Positions 43,303 through 52,013 are shown, counted from the first letter of the stretch. The stretch is DNA of 64,000 nt from Oscillospiraceae bacterium HV4-5-C5C (GCA_012034405.1 JAAVLZ010000013.1:1-64000); one strand, 5' to 3'. Made by a program: numbers and translations. Notes: generated from the letters alone by a model not told the origin.

Positions 43303-44556
43303 ATGACTGATAACCTTAGTTCCCAAACCTCCGCTGACCCGGCAGCTGAACCGGCGGCCAGACCGGCCGCCAGACCGGCCGCGCCTTTAGTTGGCACCGA
43401 TCCGGTTGAGTTAAGACGGCAATTCTGGTTCAGCAAGCTGCAACGGATTGTGCGCCCGGTTCTTGCGCTGGCCGCGGCCGGGAAACTGCCGCAGGCTTTC
43501 CCGCGGGATCTGCACCCGGACCGGGCCGCTTTTGCCCCGCTGGAGGCGCTGGCCCGCAGCCTGACCGGTCTTGCTCCCTGGCTTGATCTGGCAAGTGATC
43601 ACCTGAGCGCCGCGGAAGCCTCGGCACAGGCCGATTTGCGGCAGCTGGCCCAGGCGGCCCTGCGGCAGTCGCTGGCGCCGGAAGGTCCCGGCCGGTTGAT
43701 TTTTGACGGTTCGCAGGGACCGCAGACCCTGGTGGACAGCGGCTTTCTGGCCCATGCTATCCTGCGCGCCCCCCAAACTCTGAATCAGCAGCTGGATCCT
43801 GAAACTCGCCGGGCACTGGCTCAGGCCTTACGCGCCAGCCGGGAAATCCTGCCGTATCGCTGCAACTGGATCCTTTTTTCTGCCATGGTGGAGGCCGCGC
43901 TGGCGGCGCTGGGACAGGACTGGGACCGGGTCCGGGTTGAATACGCCATCCGCCAGACCCTGGATTGGTACGCCGGCGACGGTCTGTATGGAGACGGTCC
44001 GGCCTTTCATGCAGACTACTACAATAGTTTTGTCATCCAGCCGATGCTGCTGGATATACTGACCGTTTTTCAGAATGAAAGCGATTACGCCAGCCTCCGG
44101 CCTGCGGTTAAGGCACGGGCCACGCGGGCCGCGGCGCTGCTGGAGCGCCTGGTCATGCCTGACGGCAGTTATCCGGTCCTGGGGCGCTCGCAGGCCTATC
44201 GCTTTGGCAGCTTCCATCTGCTGTCTCAAAGCTGTCTGCAGCACTTTTTGCCGGCAGAACTGCCTGCAGCGCAGGTCCGCTGCGCCCTGTCGGCTGTCTT
44301 GACCCGTACGTTTGCCTCCCCGGTCATGTTTGATGAGGCAGGCTGGCTGCTGCCTGGCATCAGCGGACTGCAGCCTGGCTTATGTGAGCCTTATATTAAC
44401 CGGGGCAGCTTATACTTGTGCAGCACGGTCTTTTTGCCCCTGGGTTTACCGCCGCAGGATCCTTTTTGGGCTGAAGCTGACTGCGCCTGGACTCAGTGCC
44501 GGGTCTGGGCGGCTGAAGACCTGCCCTGCGACCGCGCGCTGGCAGACCAAAGCTGA
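43303..44556 (+). CDS. DUF2264-family protein
   Basis: 417 residues matching the DUF2264 pattern: FPRDLHPDRAAFAPLEALAR near the N-terminus, NWILFSAMVEAALAALG, and the hallmark DWYAGDGLYGDGPAFHADYY followed by NSFVIQPML. DUF2264 proteins have an (alpha/alpha) barrel and are often found with glycan-degrading genes, so a glycoside hydrolase or lyase role is plausible but unproven. A Pro/Ala-rich N-terminal tail (10-28) has a short internal repeat (RPAARPAA). There is no signal peptide. It lies directly after fucI and its terminator, consistent with membership of the deoxy-sugar locus. Confidence 0.8.
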   Translation: MTDNLSSQTSADPAAEPAARPAARPAAPLVGTDPVELRRQFWFSKLQRIVRPVLALAAAGKLPQAFPRDLHPDRAAFAPLEALARSLTGLAPWLDLASDHLSAAEASAQADLRQLAQAALRQSLAPEGPGRLIFDGSQGPQTLVDSGFLAHAILRAPQTLNQQLDPETRRALAQALRASREILPYRCNWILFSAMVEAALAALGQDWDRVRVEYAIRQTLDWYAGDGLYGDGPAFHADYYNSFVIQPMLLDILTVFQNESDYASLRPAVKARATRAAALLERLVMPDGSYPVLGRSQAYRFGSFHLLSQSCLQHFLPAELPAAQVRCALSAVLTRTFASPVMFDEAGWLLPGISGLQPGLCEPYINRGSLYLCSTVFLPLGLPPQDPFWAEADCAWTQCRVWAAEDLPCDRALADQS

Positions 44557-44693
44557 TAAGGCAAATATGATTCTAAGAATTTATGCAATATGAGCGACTA
44601 AGTCCTGCAGAATAATGTATACTATCAAACAAATCATAATAAACACTTCAAATTAGCTGTTGTGACAGCGGATATTTGGGGGTAGGGGGGTTT

Positions 44694-46385
44694 ATGAAGC
44701 AATTGAGTCCTAAGAGGAAAAAGCGCGGTCTGCCCTGGCTGATCTGTTCAGCTCTGGCTCTGCTGCTGCTGATCGGGGGCAGCCCGCTGCTGACCCCGGT
44801 AACCGCGGTCTCAGCGGAAGCCAGCAGCAGTCAGACCGCGACCGGCAGCAGTCAGACTGCAGACAACAGCGGGCTGACGGAAACAGACGGCATTTTGCGG
44901 GTGGGTATGGAAGTAAACTATGCCCCTTTTAACTGGTCGCAGACGGACGACTCAAACGGCGCCGTGCCGGTTGCTAACAGCGAAGGTGAGTATGCAAACG
45001 GTTATGATGTCCAGATTGCCAAAAAAATCGCGGACGGACTGGGCCTTGAACTGGAGATTGTCAAGACGGAATGGGACGGCTTACCCCCTGCGGTGATGAG
45101 CGGCAAAATTGACGCGATCATAGCGGGTATGTCCCCGACTGCGGAACGCAAAGAACAGATGGACTTTTCAGATTCTTATTACACCTCAGATCTGGTCGTT
45201 GTTACCTTAAAATCCAGTCCGTATGCGGACGCGACCTCGCTGGAAGACTTGTCCGGCGCCAGGATCACCGCTCAGCTGAATACGTTCCACTATACGGTGA
45301 TTGATCAGATCCCGGGAGTCGTCAAGGAAACCGCTATGGATACCTTCCCGTCTATGATTTCAGCGGTGCTGGCCGGTAAGATTGACGGCTACGTGTCAGA
45401 AAAGCCCGGCGCCATGGCGGCGGTCAGCTCTAACCCTGAACTGGTATGGACCAGGTTTGCGGATGGTCAGGGCTTTGAAACGTCCTCTGAGGACACCTCT
45501 ATAGCGGTCGGTCTGGCCAAGGGCAGCCAGCTGGTGGATCCGATCAACACGATTTTAAGCCAGATCCCTGAAGAAGAACGCCAGAGTCTGATGCAGGAAA
45601 TGGTGGATCTCAATGTCGGCAAAGAGACGCAATCTTTCTGGCAGGAGGTCGGCAGCCTGATTCAGGAATATGCCCTGATGTTCCTGCGCGGCGCGGGCAA
45701 CACCATGCTGATCGCAATTGTTTCTACCTGTCTGGGCTTTCTGATCGGTCTCCTGGTCGCGATCATCCGCACCATTCCCATCAAACGCAAAAAGCATAAA
45801 CTGGGCTTCGCGCTGCATAAGCTGCTGTGCTTCCTGCTGTCCGTGTATGTGGAGGTCTTCCGTGGCACGCCCATGATGGTACAGGCTATGTTGATTTACT
45901 ATGGCTCCAAACTGTTCTTTTCCATTGATATGTCTTCGATGTCCGCGGCCTTCCTGATCGTGTCCATCAATACCGGCGCGTATCTGGCTGAAGTTGTGCG
46001 CGGCGGCATCAACTCCATTGATCCGGGGCAGACGGAAGCTGCGACCGCATTGGGCATGAGCCACTGGGGCACCATGGTCAGAGTGGTGCTGCCGCAGGCT
46101 ATTAAAAATATCCTGCCGGCAGTCGGCAATGAGTTTGTGGTTAATATCAAGGACACCTCAGTCCTGAATGTTATCTCTGTTACCGAGCTGTACTTTATCT
46201 CCAAATCGGTGGCCGGCTCGACCTACCTGATCTTCCAGTCCTACTTCATCACCAGCGTCATTTACTTTGTACTGACCTTTACGGTCACCCGCATCCTGCT
46301 GCTGATTGAACGTAAAATGAACGGGCGGGCTTTTGTGCTGCAGTCGACCTCGGTACCCCAGAACCTGCAGCTACCCAAGGCCTGA
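44694..46385 (+). CDS. fused substrate-binding protein and permease of a polar-amino-acid ABC importer
   Basis: 563 residues combine two usual subunits. A signal or anchor helix (about 12-38) and a Ser/Thr linker are followed by a family 3 binding domain (about 66-300: LRVGMEVNYAPFNW, MSGKIDAIIAGMSPTAERK, DSYYTSDLVVV). The permease domain (about 325-545) has FLRGAGNTMLIAIVSTCLGF, EVFRGTPMMVQAMLIYYG and the ATPase-docking loop EAATALGMSHWGTMVRVVLP. The fusion resembles GlnP-type proteins of lactobacilli and places the receptor on the outer membrane face. The ATPase gene follows 57 bases later. An upstream in-frame TTG at 44676 is a less likely start. TATACT at 44616-44621 may be the -10. Confidence 0.93.
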   Translation: MKQLSPKRKKRGLPWLICSALALLLLIGGSPLLTPVTAVSAEASSSQTATGSSQTADNSGLTETDGILRVGMEVNYAPFNWSQTDDSNGAVPVANSEGEYANGYDVQIAKKIADGLGLELEIVKTEWDGLPPAVMSGKIDAIIAGMSPTAERKEQMDFSDSYYTSDLVVVTLKSSPYADATSLEDLSGARITAQLNTFHYTVIDQIPGVVKETAMDTFPSMISAVLAGKIDGYVSEKPGAMAAVSSNPELVWTRFADGQGFETSSEDTSIAVGLAKGSQLVDPINTILSQIPEEERQSLMQEMVDLNVGKETQSFWQEVGSLIQEYALMFLRGAGNTMLIAIVSTCLGFLIGLLVAIIRTIPIKRKKHKLGFALHKLLCFLLSVYVEVFRGTPMMVQAMLIYYGSKLFFSIDMSSMSAAFLIVSINTGAYLAEVVRGGINSIDPGQTEAATALGMSHWGTMVRVVLPQAIKNILPAVGNEFVVNIKDTSVLNVISVTELYFISKSVAGSTYLIFQSYFITSVIYFVLTFTVTRILLLIERKMNGRAFVLQSTSVPQNLQLPKA

Positions 46386-46442
46386 TCCGGCCTGGAAGCA
46401 AGCGGCAGGTCATGACGAATTGAAAGCAGGAAGGAGCTACTT

Positions 46443-47207
46443 ATGCCAAGTGAGCAAGTAACTGAAGTATTGAAAATAGAGCATCTAAAGAAATCTTTTG
46501 ACAGCGCGGAGATCCTGAAGGATATCAACCTGACAATATCCGCTAATGAGGTCGTGTCAATCATCGGATCCTCCGGCTCGGGTAAATCGACATTGCTGCG
46601 TTGTATCAATCTGCTGGAAGAGCCTACCGGCGGTAATATCTTTTATAAGGGCCAGTCCATTCTGGCTCCGGGCTTTGACGAACGGCGTTACCGGGCCAAG
46701 GTAGGTATGGTGTTCCAGCAGTTTAATCTCTTTAATAACCTTACCGTACTGGAAAACTGCGTCATTGCCCAGATGCAGGTCCTGCACCGCTCCCGGCAGG
46801 AAGCAGAATCCAAGAGCCTGAAAGTTCTGGAGCAGATTGGCCTGAAGGATTATGCCAAAGCCCATCCCCAGCAGATCTCCGGTGGTCAGAAACAGCGGGT
46901 GGCTATCGCCCGCGCTTTATCCATGGATCCGGAAGTGCTGCTGTTTGACGAGCCTACTTCAGCACTGGACCCTGAAATGGTGGATGAAGTGCTGTCTTCT
47001 ATGCGGCTGCTGGCAGAAAGCGGCATGACGATGGCCGTGGTCACTCATGAAATGGCTTTTGCCCGGGATGTGTCCAGCCGGGTCTGCTTTATGGACCAGG
47101 GCCGGATTCTGGAAGACGCTGCGCCGGAGACGGTCTTTAATCACCCGCAGCATGAACGGACCCGGGAATTCCTCAGCCGCTACCTCAAGTCAGTACAAAC
47201 TCAGTAA
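46443..47207 (+). CDS. ATP-binding subunit of the fused amino-acid ABC importer (GlnQ type)
   Basis: 254 residues with all ABC motifs: Walker [17 protein letters not shown]-loop [11 protein letters not shown], signature [15 protein letters not shown], Walker [16 protein letters not shown] and the switch His in VVTHEMAF. The [12 protein letters not shown] segment is typical of polar-amino-acid ATPases. Two copies would drive the fused receptor-permease encoded just upstream. GGAAGGAG precedes the start. The operon ends at a bidirectional terminator. Confidence 0.95.
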   Translation: MPSEQVTEVLKIEHLKKSFDSAEILKDINLTISANEVVSIIGSSGSGKSTLLRCINLLEEPTGGNIFYKGQSILAPGFDERRYRAKVGMVFQQFNLFNNLTVLENCVIAQMQVLHRSRQEAESKSLKVLEQIGLKDYAKAHPQQISGGQKQRVAIARALSMDPEVLLFDEPTSALDPEMVDEVLSSMRLLAESGMTMAVVTHEMAFARDVSSRVCFMDQGRILEDAAPETVFNHPQHERTREFLSRYLKSVQTQ

Positions 47208-47245
47208 TCGGGCTCCCGCCGCCTTTAAGTGCGGCATAAGCGTTG

Positions 47246-47279
47246 AAAAGCCTCAGACGTCCCGACATCTGAGGCTTTT
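47246..47279. terminator. bidirectional terminator between two ABC operons
   Basis: AAAAGCCTCAGA and TCTGAGGCTTTT form a perfect 12-bp stem with a 10-base loop. The A-run and T-run on either side serve both converging operons. Confidence 0.92.
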
Positions 47280-47310
47280 ATCATGACTGCCGCCAGCCGG
47301 CACCTGCGGT

Positions 47311-48045
47311 TCAGAGCCGTAAAAAGGCCTTCGTAACCGGGCTTTGCGGTCGGGTGAAAACGGCTTCAGCCGTGCCCGCTTCTTCAATAACACCCTGATG
47401 CATGAAAATGACTTTGTTGGCGACATTTCTGGCAAAACCCAGTTCATGGGTCACGACCAGCATGGTCATGTGATCGCTGGCCAGATCTTTCATGGTGCTG
47501 AGCACTTCGCCGGTAATCTGCGGATCCAGCGCCGAGGTCGGCTCATCAAAAAGCATGATATCAGGGTTGAGCATCAGTGCCCGGGCTATAGCCACGCGTT
47601 GCTGCTGCCCGCCGGATAAGCTGGACGGAAAGTCATTCAGTTTATCCATCAGGCCTACTTTACCCAGCAATTCCAGGCAGCGGTCCTGCGCCTTTGCGTG
47701 ACTGCCGCGGCCGGTCAGGGTAAAGGGCAGAATCAGGTTCTTCTTGACCGTCATATTAGGAAAAAGATTATAGGCCTGAAATACCATGCCCATCTTGGCT
47801 GTCAGGCGGCGGATTTGCTCCCGGCCGGCGTAAATGCCGTCCCGGACCAAATCCTGGCCCTCAATGGTGATGCTGCCCCCATCCACGGCTTCCAGATGGA
47901 TCAAACTGCGCAGTAAGGTGGATTTGCCGGAACCGGACGCTCCCAGGATCGCTATCACATCACCCCTGGCCACCTCAAAGCTGATATCCCGCAAGACCTG
48001 GTTGCTGCCAAAAGCTTTTTGCAGGTTAGTTACTTGAATCATCAT
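47311..48045 (-). CDS. ATP-binding subunit of a second polar-amino-acid ABC importer
   Basis: 244 residues with Walker [18 protein letters not shown]-loop [11 protein letters not shown], signature [17 protein letters not shown], Walker [16 protein letters not shown] and VVTHELGF. It is clearly a paralogue of the ATPase at 46443-47207 but belongs to the convergent operon. Its start overlaps the permease stop by 4 bases (ATGA). Confidence 0.95.
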   Translation of the reverse strand: MMIQVTNLQKAFGSNQVLRDISFEVARGDVIAILGASGSGKSTLLRSLIHLEAVDGGSITIEGQDLVRDGIYAGREQIRRLTAKMGMVFQAYNLFPNMTVKKNLILPFTLTGRGSHAKAQDRCLELLGKVGLMDKLNDFPSSLSGGQQQRVAIARALMLNPDIMLFDEPTSALDPQITGEVLSTMKDLASDHMTMLVVTHELGFARNVANKVIFMHQGVIEEAGTAEAVFTRPQSPVTKAFLRL

Positions 48046-48704
48046 AAGTTCTTCCCCCAGCTGAAGCGACTTTCCAGATGCTTAAGGATCACCGTCAGGA
48101 AGAAGTTCAGGATCATGTAAATAACCAGAGCTACCATCAGGGCTGTCATGTTGGCGTCACGATTGACAATGGCTTCAGCGTTGTGAATCAGTTCAGCGAC
48201 GGATACCGCGTAGAGCAGGGAGGTGTCCTTGAGCAGCGTGATGACCTCATTGGCCACTGACGGCAGGCAGATGCGGAACATCTGCGGAAAGATCACGCGA
48301 GTCTGAGTCTGCCAGTGGGACAGGCCCAGCACCTGACAGGCCTCAAACTGACTGCGGTTCACGCCCAGCAGGCCGCTGCGGTAAATTTCAGCAAAGTAAG
48401 CGATATAGTTCAGCACAAAGGCCAGGATAGCCGCATGAAAACGGTCCAGCAGCAGATACGGGCCAATCCCCGGAATGCGCGGCAGGCCAAAATAGATGAT
48501 GACCAGCTGCAGCATCAACGGGGTGCTGCGAAAGATGTACACGTATATATTGGCGATCCAGCGCAGCGGACGAAAGCGCGAGCGCAGTTGCAGCGCTACC
48601 GGCAGGCCCAGCGGGATCGATAAGACGAGCGCGAAGGCAAAGAGCTTCAGCGACGTCACGGTTCCCTTAAGGAGCATGGGCAGCATTGAAATAATATAGT
48701 CCAT
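48042..48704 (-). CDS. permease of the second polar-amino-acid ABC importer
   Basis: 220 residues, about five TM segments, with family features [40 protein letters not shown] and the docking loop [20 protein letters not shown]. It would pair with the separate lipoprotein encoded upstream and the ATPase downstream. It lies 19 bases after the binding-protein gene, so the three genes form one operon in the order receptor, permease, ATPase. Confidence 0.94.
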   Translation of the reverse strand: MDYIISMLPMLLKGTVTSLKLFAFALVLSIPLGLPVALQLRSRFRPLRWIANIYVYIFRSTPLMLQLVIIYFGLPRIPGIGPYLLLDRFHAAILAFVLNYIAYFAEIYRSGLLGVNRSQFEACQVLGLSHWQTQTRVIFPQMFRICLPSVANEVITLLKDTSLLYAVSVAELIHNAEAIVNRDANMTALMVALVIYMILNFFLTVILKHLESRFSWGKNL

Positions 48705-48723
48705 CTGGCTGATTCTCCTGGTT

Positions 48724-49608
48724 TTACTTTAGGATGACGCGGTCTTCGCCAAACCATTTCTCAGAGATAGACGCGGCGGTACCATCCGCGACCAGTTCCT
48801 TAAACGCGCCCATGACTTTGTCATAGAGCTCCTGATTGCCCTTCTTAAAGGCGATACCGTACTCTTCTGCCGCCAGTTCATCATCCAGCATGCGGAACTT
48901 CCCCTTTTTATTGTCCAGATTCATATAATATTCTGCAACGACTTTATCCAGAATGACGGCGTCAATCCGGCCCAGATCCAGCTCCTCCATGGCCTTGACG
49001 TTGTCGTCTGACTCCACCACGCTGCCCACGATGTCCTTGAGCGAGTCCCCTTCAAAGGCTTCCTGAGCGGAAGAGCCCGATTGGTAGCAGATGGTGGCGC
49101 CCTGCAAATCATCTTTGGTCGTGATGTCACTGTCGGCTTTGACCAGGATGATCTGGGCATTGGCCAGGTAAGGCTCGGATAACAGCATGGACTCCTTGCG
49201 GGCGTCGGTGATGGTCAGGCCGTTCCACAGCACATCCACATTGCCGTTAGCCAGCTCCATTTCCTTATTGTTCCAGTTAATGGGCTGTAAGACCACTTCC
49301 ATCCCAAGCCTGGCGCCGACCGCCTGAGCCATTTCAACGTCAAAGCCGGTGAGATTGCCGTCTTCATCCCGGAAACCCATGGGAGGAAACGCGTCATCCA
49401 GCCCCACCACGAGCTTTTCCCCCGTGCTCGAGCTGTCGCTGGCGGCGGTGCTGTCAGTAGTCACCGTACCAGCTGCGGCGCCGGCCGCTTCAGTCGTGAC
49501 GCCAGCGGCAGTTCCGGAACTGGCTGCGGTTTGGCCGCTGCTGCAGGCAGCTAAGGCTGCGACAGACAAAATGGCAGACAATATCAGCGCAATAGACTTT
49601 TTTAACAT
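48724..49608 (-). CDS. amino-acid-binding lipoprotein of the second ABC importer
   Basis: 294 residues. A lipoprotein signal peptide ends in LAACSSG, with the lipid-modified Cys at about residue 22. A Ser/Thr/Ala-rich linker (23-66) is followed by a family 3 solute-binding domain with VGLDDAFPPMGFRDEDGNLT, FDVEMAQAVGARLGM, DVLWNGLTITDARK and a closing VADGTAASISEKWFG. The segments resemble receptors for cystine, glutamine or arginine; the ligand is not determinable. First gene of the operon, downstream of a palindrome-bearing promoter. Confidence 0.93.
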   Translation of the reverse strand: MLKKSIALILSAILSVAALAACSSGQTAASSGTAAGVTTEAAGAAAGTVTTDSTAASDSSSTGEKLVVGLDDAFPPMGFRDEDGNLTGFDVEMAQAVGARLGMEVVLQPINWNNKEMELANGNVDVLWNGLTITDARKESMLLSEPYLANAQIILVKADSDITTKDDLQGATICYQSGSSAQEAFEGDSLKDIVGSVVESDDNVKAMEELDLGRIDAVILDKVVAEYYMNLDNKKGKFRMLDDELAAEEYGIAFKKGNQELYDKVMGAFKELVADGTAASISEKWFGEDRVILK

Positions 49609-49644
49609 AAATAAGTACCCCTCTGAATTTGTGATTCAGCACCT

Positions 49645-49667
49645 AGTATATCCTTTAACTAGTTAAA
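49645..49667 (-). promoter_or_regulatory. promoter and palindromic operator of the second ABC importer
   Basis: On the minus strand TATACT (49650-49645) is a -10 element. Just upstream of it, TTTAACTAGTTAAA (49654-49667) is a perfect 14-bp palindrome in the spacer, the usual place for a repressor operator. Confidence 0.5.
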
Positions 49668-49737
49668 TTGCTACATAGACAGCAAGGCATTTTGCTCCAG
49701 GAATACCTTGGGCAGAGAGCAGACAGGAGCATTGCCG

Positions 49738-50904
49738 TTACCTGACTAGACCGGAGCCGGCCACGGCCTGGCAGGCTTCAGCCAGCACGGCTTCATCCTG
49801 TACCAGGGCCATTCTGACGTACCCTTCTCCAGACGGGCCAAAGGCGCTGCCGGGGGTGACCAGGACGCCGCTCTGGCTGAAGAGCTCCAGCGCAAAGGCT
49901 TCTGAGCTGGTAAAGCCGTCGGGGATTGCGGCCCATACAAACATGGTGGACCGGGGTCGGCTGACCGGCCAGCCAGCTTGAGTCAGGCCGTCACAAAGGA
50001 CTGCGGCCCGGCTGGCATAGGCTTGCCGGGTCAGGCTGACGCTGCTTTGATCCCCGCTGACAGCGGCAATCGCGGCTTGCTGAATCGGCAGAAACATGCC
50101 GTAATCCAAATTGGATTTCAGCCGTTTCATTTCCGCTATCATGTCGGCGTTACCCAGGCAAAAACCAATCCGCGCGCCGGCCAGACCGTAGGTCTTGGAT
50201 AAGGAATTAAATTCCACCCCCAGCTCCCGCGCGCCGGGATAGGACAGGAAACTCCTGCCCTGACTGCCGTCAAAAATTAATTCGCTATAGGCATTGTCAT
50301 GAGCGATCAAGATATTGTAAGTCCTGGCAAACTCAATCAGTTCCTGATAAAAGGAAGGCGGCGCCAGCGCGGTAGTGGGATTATTGGGGTAAGACACGAC
50401 CATCAGCCGGGCCTTTCTGGCTACCGCTGTGGGGATATCCCGCAGCTGGATCACATAATCGTATTCCGGCCGCAGGGGCATATAGGCTAACTGGGCGCCG
50501 GCCAGTCTGGGGCCGTCCGCAAAAATGGGGTAACAGGGATCCGGCACCAGGACGGTGTCGCCCGGATCAATCAGCGCCAGGGCCAGGTGCGCCAGGCCAT
50601 CCTGTGAACCCATTAAGGACAGAATTTCATGCTCGGGATCCAGGGTAACCTGATAACGCCGGCGGTACCACCCGGCCACTGCCTGCCGCAGCTGAGGACG
50701 GTCGTTGATCGCGTAAACATATTGTTCCGGGTCAGCGGCCGCCTGGGACAGGGCGGCCATGACATGGGGCGCCGGCGGGATATTGGGCGTTCCCACACTT
50801 AAATCTATGACCGGAAAACCTGCAGCCTGCCGCTGATGTTTGAGCAGGGATAGTTTAGTAAAAATGCCTTCCGCAAATTGCTGCATACGCAAGCTTGACT
50901 CCAT
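49738..50904 (-). CDS. class I/II PLP aminotransferase (DapL/AlaT-like)
   Basis: 388 residues of fold-type I with the PLP lysine in EFNSLSKTYGLAGARIGF, the cofactor-binding SYPNNPTTA and DNAYSELIFDG, and a C-terminal Arg segment GYVRMALV. The start, FTKLSLLKHQRQAAGFPVI with DLSVGTPNIPP, resembles LL-diaminopimelate aminotransferase and related alanine/aspartate aminotransferases. The amino donor is not certain. It lies upstream of, and on the same strand as, the second ABC importer, separated by 129 bases with an own promoter, so a link to imported amino acids is possible but not shown. Confidence 0.87.
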   Translation of the reverse strand: MESSLRMQQFAEGIFTKLSLLKHQRQAAGFPVIDLSVGTPNIPPAPHVMAALSQAAADPEQYVYAINDRPQLRQAVAGWYRRRYQVTLDPEHEILSLMGSQDGLAHLALALIDPGDTVLVPDPCYPIFADGPRLAGAQLAYMPLRPEYDYVIQLRDIPTAVARKARLMVVSYPNNPTTALAPPSFYQELIEFARTYNILIAHDNAYSELIFDGSQGRSFLSYPGARELGVEFNSLSKTYGLAGARIGFCLGNADMIAEMKRLKSNLDYGMFLPIQQAAIAAVSGDQSSVSLTRQAYASRAAVLCDGLTQAGWPVSRPRSTMFVWAAIPDGFTSSEAFALELFSQSGVLVTPGSAFGPSGEGYVRMALVQDEAVLAEACQAVAGSGLVR

Positions 50905-51382
50905 GAGTTAGCCTCCTGTCGCGGTATGATGCGCCGCACAAAATAAAAGGACCTGCAGTCGGGCTGAGATCCTGTTTGAGAATAACTATATTATACCTTT
51001 AAAAATTTGCTTTTTAAGACGAGCGATATATTGGTAGCTTTTCTTTCAGTTTATCTCACGAATGAAAGCGGTGCAGCGGGGCTGATCTGCCGGTGAACAG
51101 GCGCCCGGCCGCCCTTTTTATGGCACTTAAAGGCGGATATGTGAAAGATGTATCAATAAAAGTTTCATAAATTTACAAAAACGGAGGGAACAAAAAACGG
51201 TTCCGACCTCGGCTGCGAAGCGGCTGCCGGCGATATATGCCCTGAATATGCACATAATGCCAAAAAGCAGTCCCTAAAAAGGACTTGATGCCGATAAGAT
51301 GATAAAACATAAAATGACGGAGAAAAGGAAGAAAAATTCAAAGTTAGCCTATTTGTCAATTGACGCGTCTCCACGCGGATTA
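50905..51382. other. gene-free stretch upstream of the aminotransferase
   Basis: I see no supported gene here. A minus-strand TATAAT (50995-50990) is a likely -10 for the aminotransferase gene. Short open frames on the minus strand (for example 51165-51374) have no ribosome binding site or recognisable sequence. AT-rich runs around 51140-51345 carry a small hairpin AGTCC-CTAAAAA-GGACT. Confidence 0.5.
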
Positions 51383-51388
51383 TATACT
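51360..51388 (+). promoter_or_regulatory. strong promoter inside the gene-free segment
   Basis: TTGACG (51360-51365) and TATACT (51383-51388) are exactly 17 bases apart, one of the best sigma-A-type promoters in the window. It points toward the SRP RNA and has no coding gene in the first 600 bases downstream. Confidence 0.7.
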
Positions 51389-51393
51389 CAGCT

Positions 51394-51545
51394 CAGTTCT
51401 TCTGCTTGGAGAACTGGCAGGAACGGTTAAGAGACTGAAATAACCAAGCCTGAACAAGCGGCGGTCCGGCTTCAATGGGGAGAGGACCGGACAGGGGGCG
51501 CCAGCTTGCAAGATTCCTGATCATCTGCCGCTTTTGTTTGCGCGA
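51394..51545 (+). ncRNA. candidate structured RNA, unrecognised
   Basis: The predicted transcript from the promoter at 51360-51388 begins at a hairpin CAGTTCT...AGAACTG (51394-51416). It continues with a long arm in which CAAGCGGCG+GTCCGG (51455-51469) pairs with CCGGAC (51487-51492) and CGCC-A-GCTTG (51499-51508). CAGGAA (51418-51423) can pair with TTCCTG (51514-51519). The stretch ends GCCGCTTTTGTTTG. There is no plausible open frame on the plus strand. It does not match the SRP, RNase P, tmRNA or T-box signatures I know. It could be a small RNA, an untranslated leader, or chance structure in GC-rich DNA. Confidence 0.4.
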
Positions 51546-51551
51546 GCGGTC

Positions 51552-51583
51552 TGAGACTACCTTTCGGGGGAGGGGTGCTCTCA
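51552..51583 (+). other. hairpin in the gene-free segment
   Basis: TGAGA-CT-ACCTTTC, loop GGGG, GAGGGGT-GC-TCTCA: twelve pairs including two G-U, with one small internal loop. It may belong to the same transcript as the preceding candidate RNA. Confidence 0.4.
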
Positions 51584-51699
51584 TCAGATAACCGGCCTGA
51601 CTTCGGGGTATCCTGAAGCAGGACAGGCAATCAGGCGCTTCAGTCTACTTAACAAACCTGCAGCAAACCCAATCTTTCTCCTTTTATATCGTTCTGCTG

Positions 51700-51739
51700 G
51701 CAGTCGTCCCGGAGCTCTTACAGGCTCCGGGACGACTGC
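51700..51739. terminator. 16-bp perfect hairpin upstream of the SRP RNA
   Basis: GCAGTCGTCCCGGAGC pairs perfectly with GCTCCGGGACGACTGC around an 8-base loop. It would end any transcript coming from the promoter at 51360 before the SRP RNA promoter, though no T-run follows. Confidence 0.55.
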
Positions 51740-51837
51740 TGTCTCTGGGTTCAGATCCGGCCGCCGGTGCCTGAGCTTTAGAGATGGCTTGCTCAAAATC
51801 AAATGATCTGCTAGTATAGTTTTTCACGGGGAAGTTC

Positions 51838-51972
51838 TCCCTGCTCTGGTACCGGCTCCGGGCCCTGTGCGATATGGCCCGCGAACCCTGTCAGGTCCGG
51901 AAGGAAGCAGCAGTAAGCGGTCACCCATATGTGCTGCAGTTCAGTCTGGGGTCGGTATCAGAGCAGAGGGCG
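51838..51972 (+). ncRNA. ffs: signal recognition particle RNA (small, 4.5S-like type)
   Basis: The domain IV tip GTCAGGTCCGGAAGGAAGCA (51890-51909) is the universally conserved Ffh-binding hairpin. A perfect 14-bp terminal helix closes the molecule: CTGCTCTGGTACCG (51841-51854) with CGGTATCAGAGCAG (51953-51966, one G-U). A side hairpin GGGCC...GGCCC (51860-51880) lies on the 5' strand. The closed length of about 130 bases is the small form, not the long Alu-containing scRNA of Bacillus. TATAGT at 51815-51820 is a likely -10, and TTCTTTTTT after 51973 ends transcription. It precedes dnaX, as in Bacillus. Confidence 0.93.
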
Positions 51973-51981
51973 CTTCTTTTT

Positions 51982-51990
51982 TGCTATACT
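51982..51990 (+). promoter_or_regulatory. extended -10 promoter of dnaX
   Basis: TGCTATACT directly follows the T-run that ends the SRP RNA, 24 bases before the dnaX start. The SRP RNA and dnaX therefore appear to be transcribed separately. Confidence 0.45.
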
Positions 51991-52013
51991 CGACTTGGTA
52001 AGGAGGCAGAAGC

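Noticed and set aside
43315-43385. CRISPR or coding repeat array
   Set aside because: The repeated CCGGCCGCCAGA-like text is a short Pro/Ala/Arg-rich protein tail, only two to three imperfect copies. No CRISPR-like array was seen anywhere in the window.
51394-51760. RNase P RNA, tmRNA, T-box or known riboswitch
   Set aside because: The hallmark strings (such as GAGGAAAGTCC for RNase P, the tmRNA ends, or the T-box GGTGGAACC) are not present.
51165-51802. Three short minus-strand open frames between the aminotransferase gene and the SRP RNA
   Set aside because: They have no ribosome binding sites or conserved features, and they overlap strong plus-strand hairpins and the promoter at 51360.
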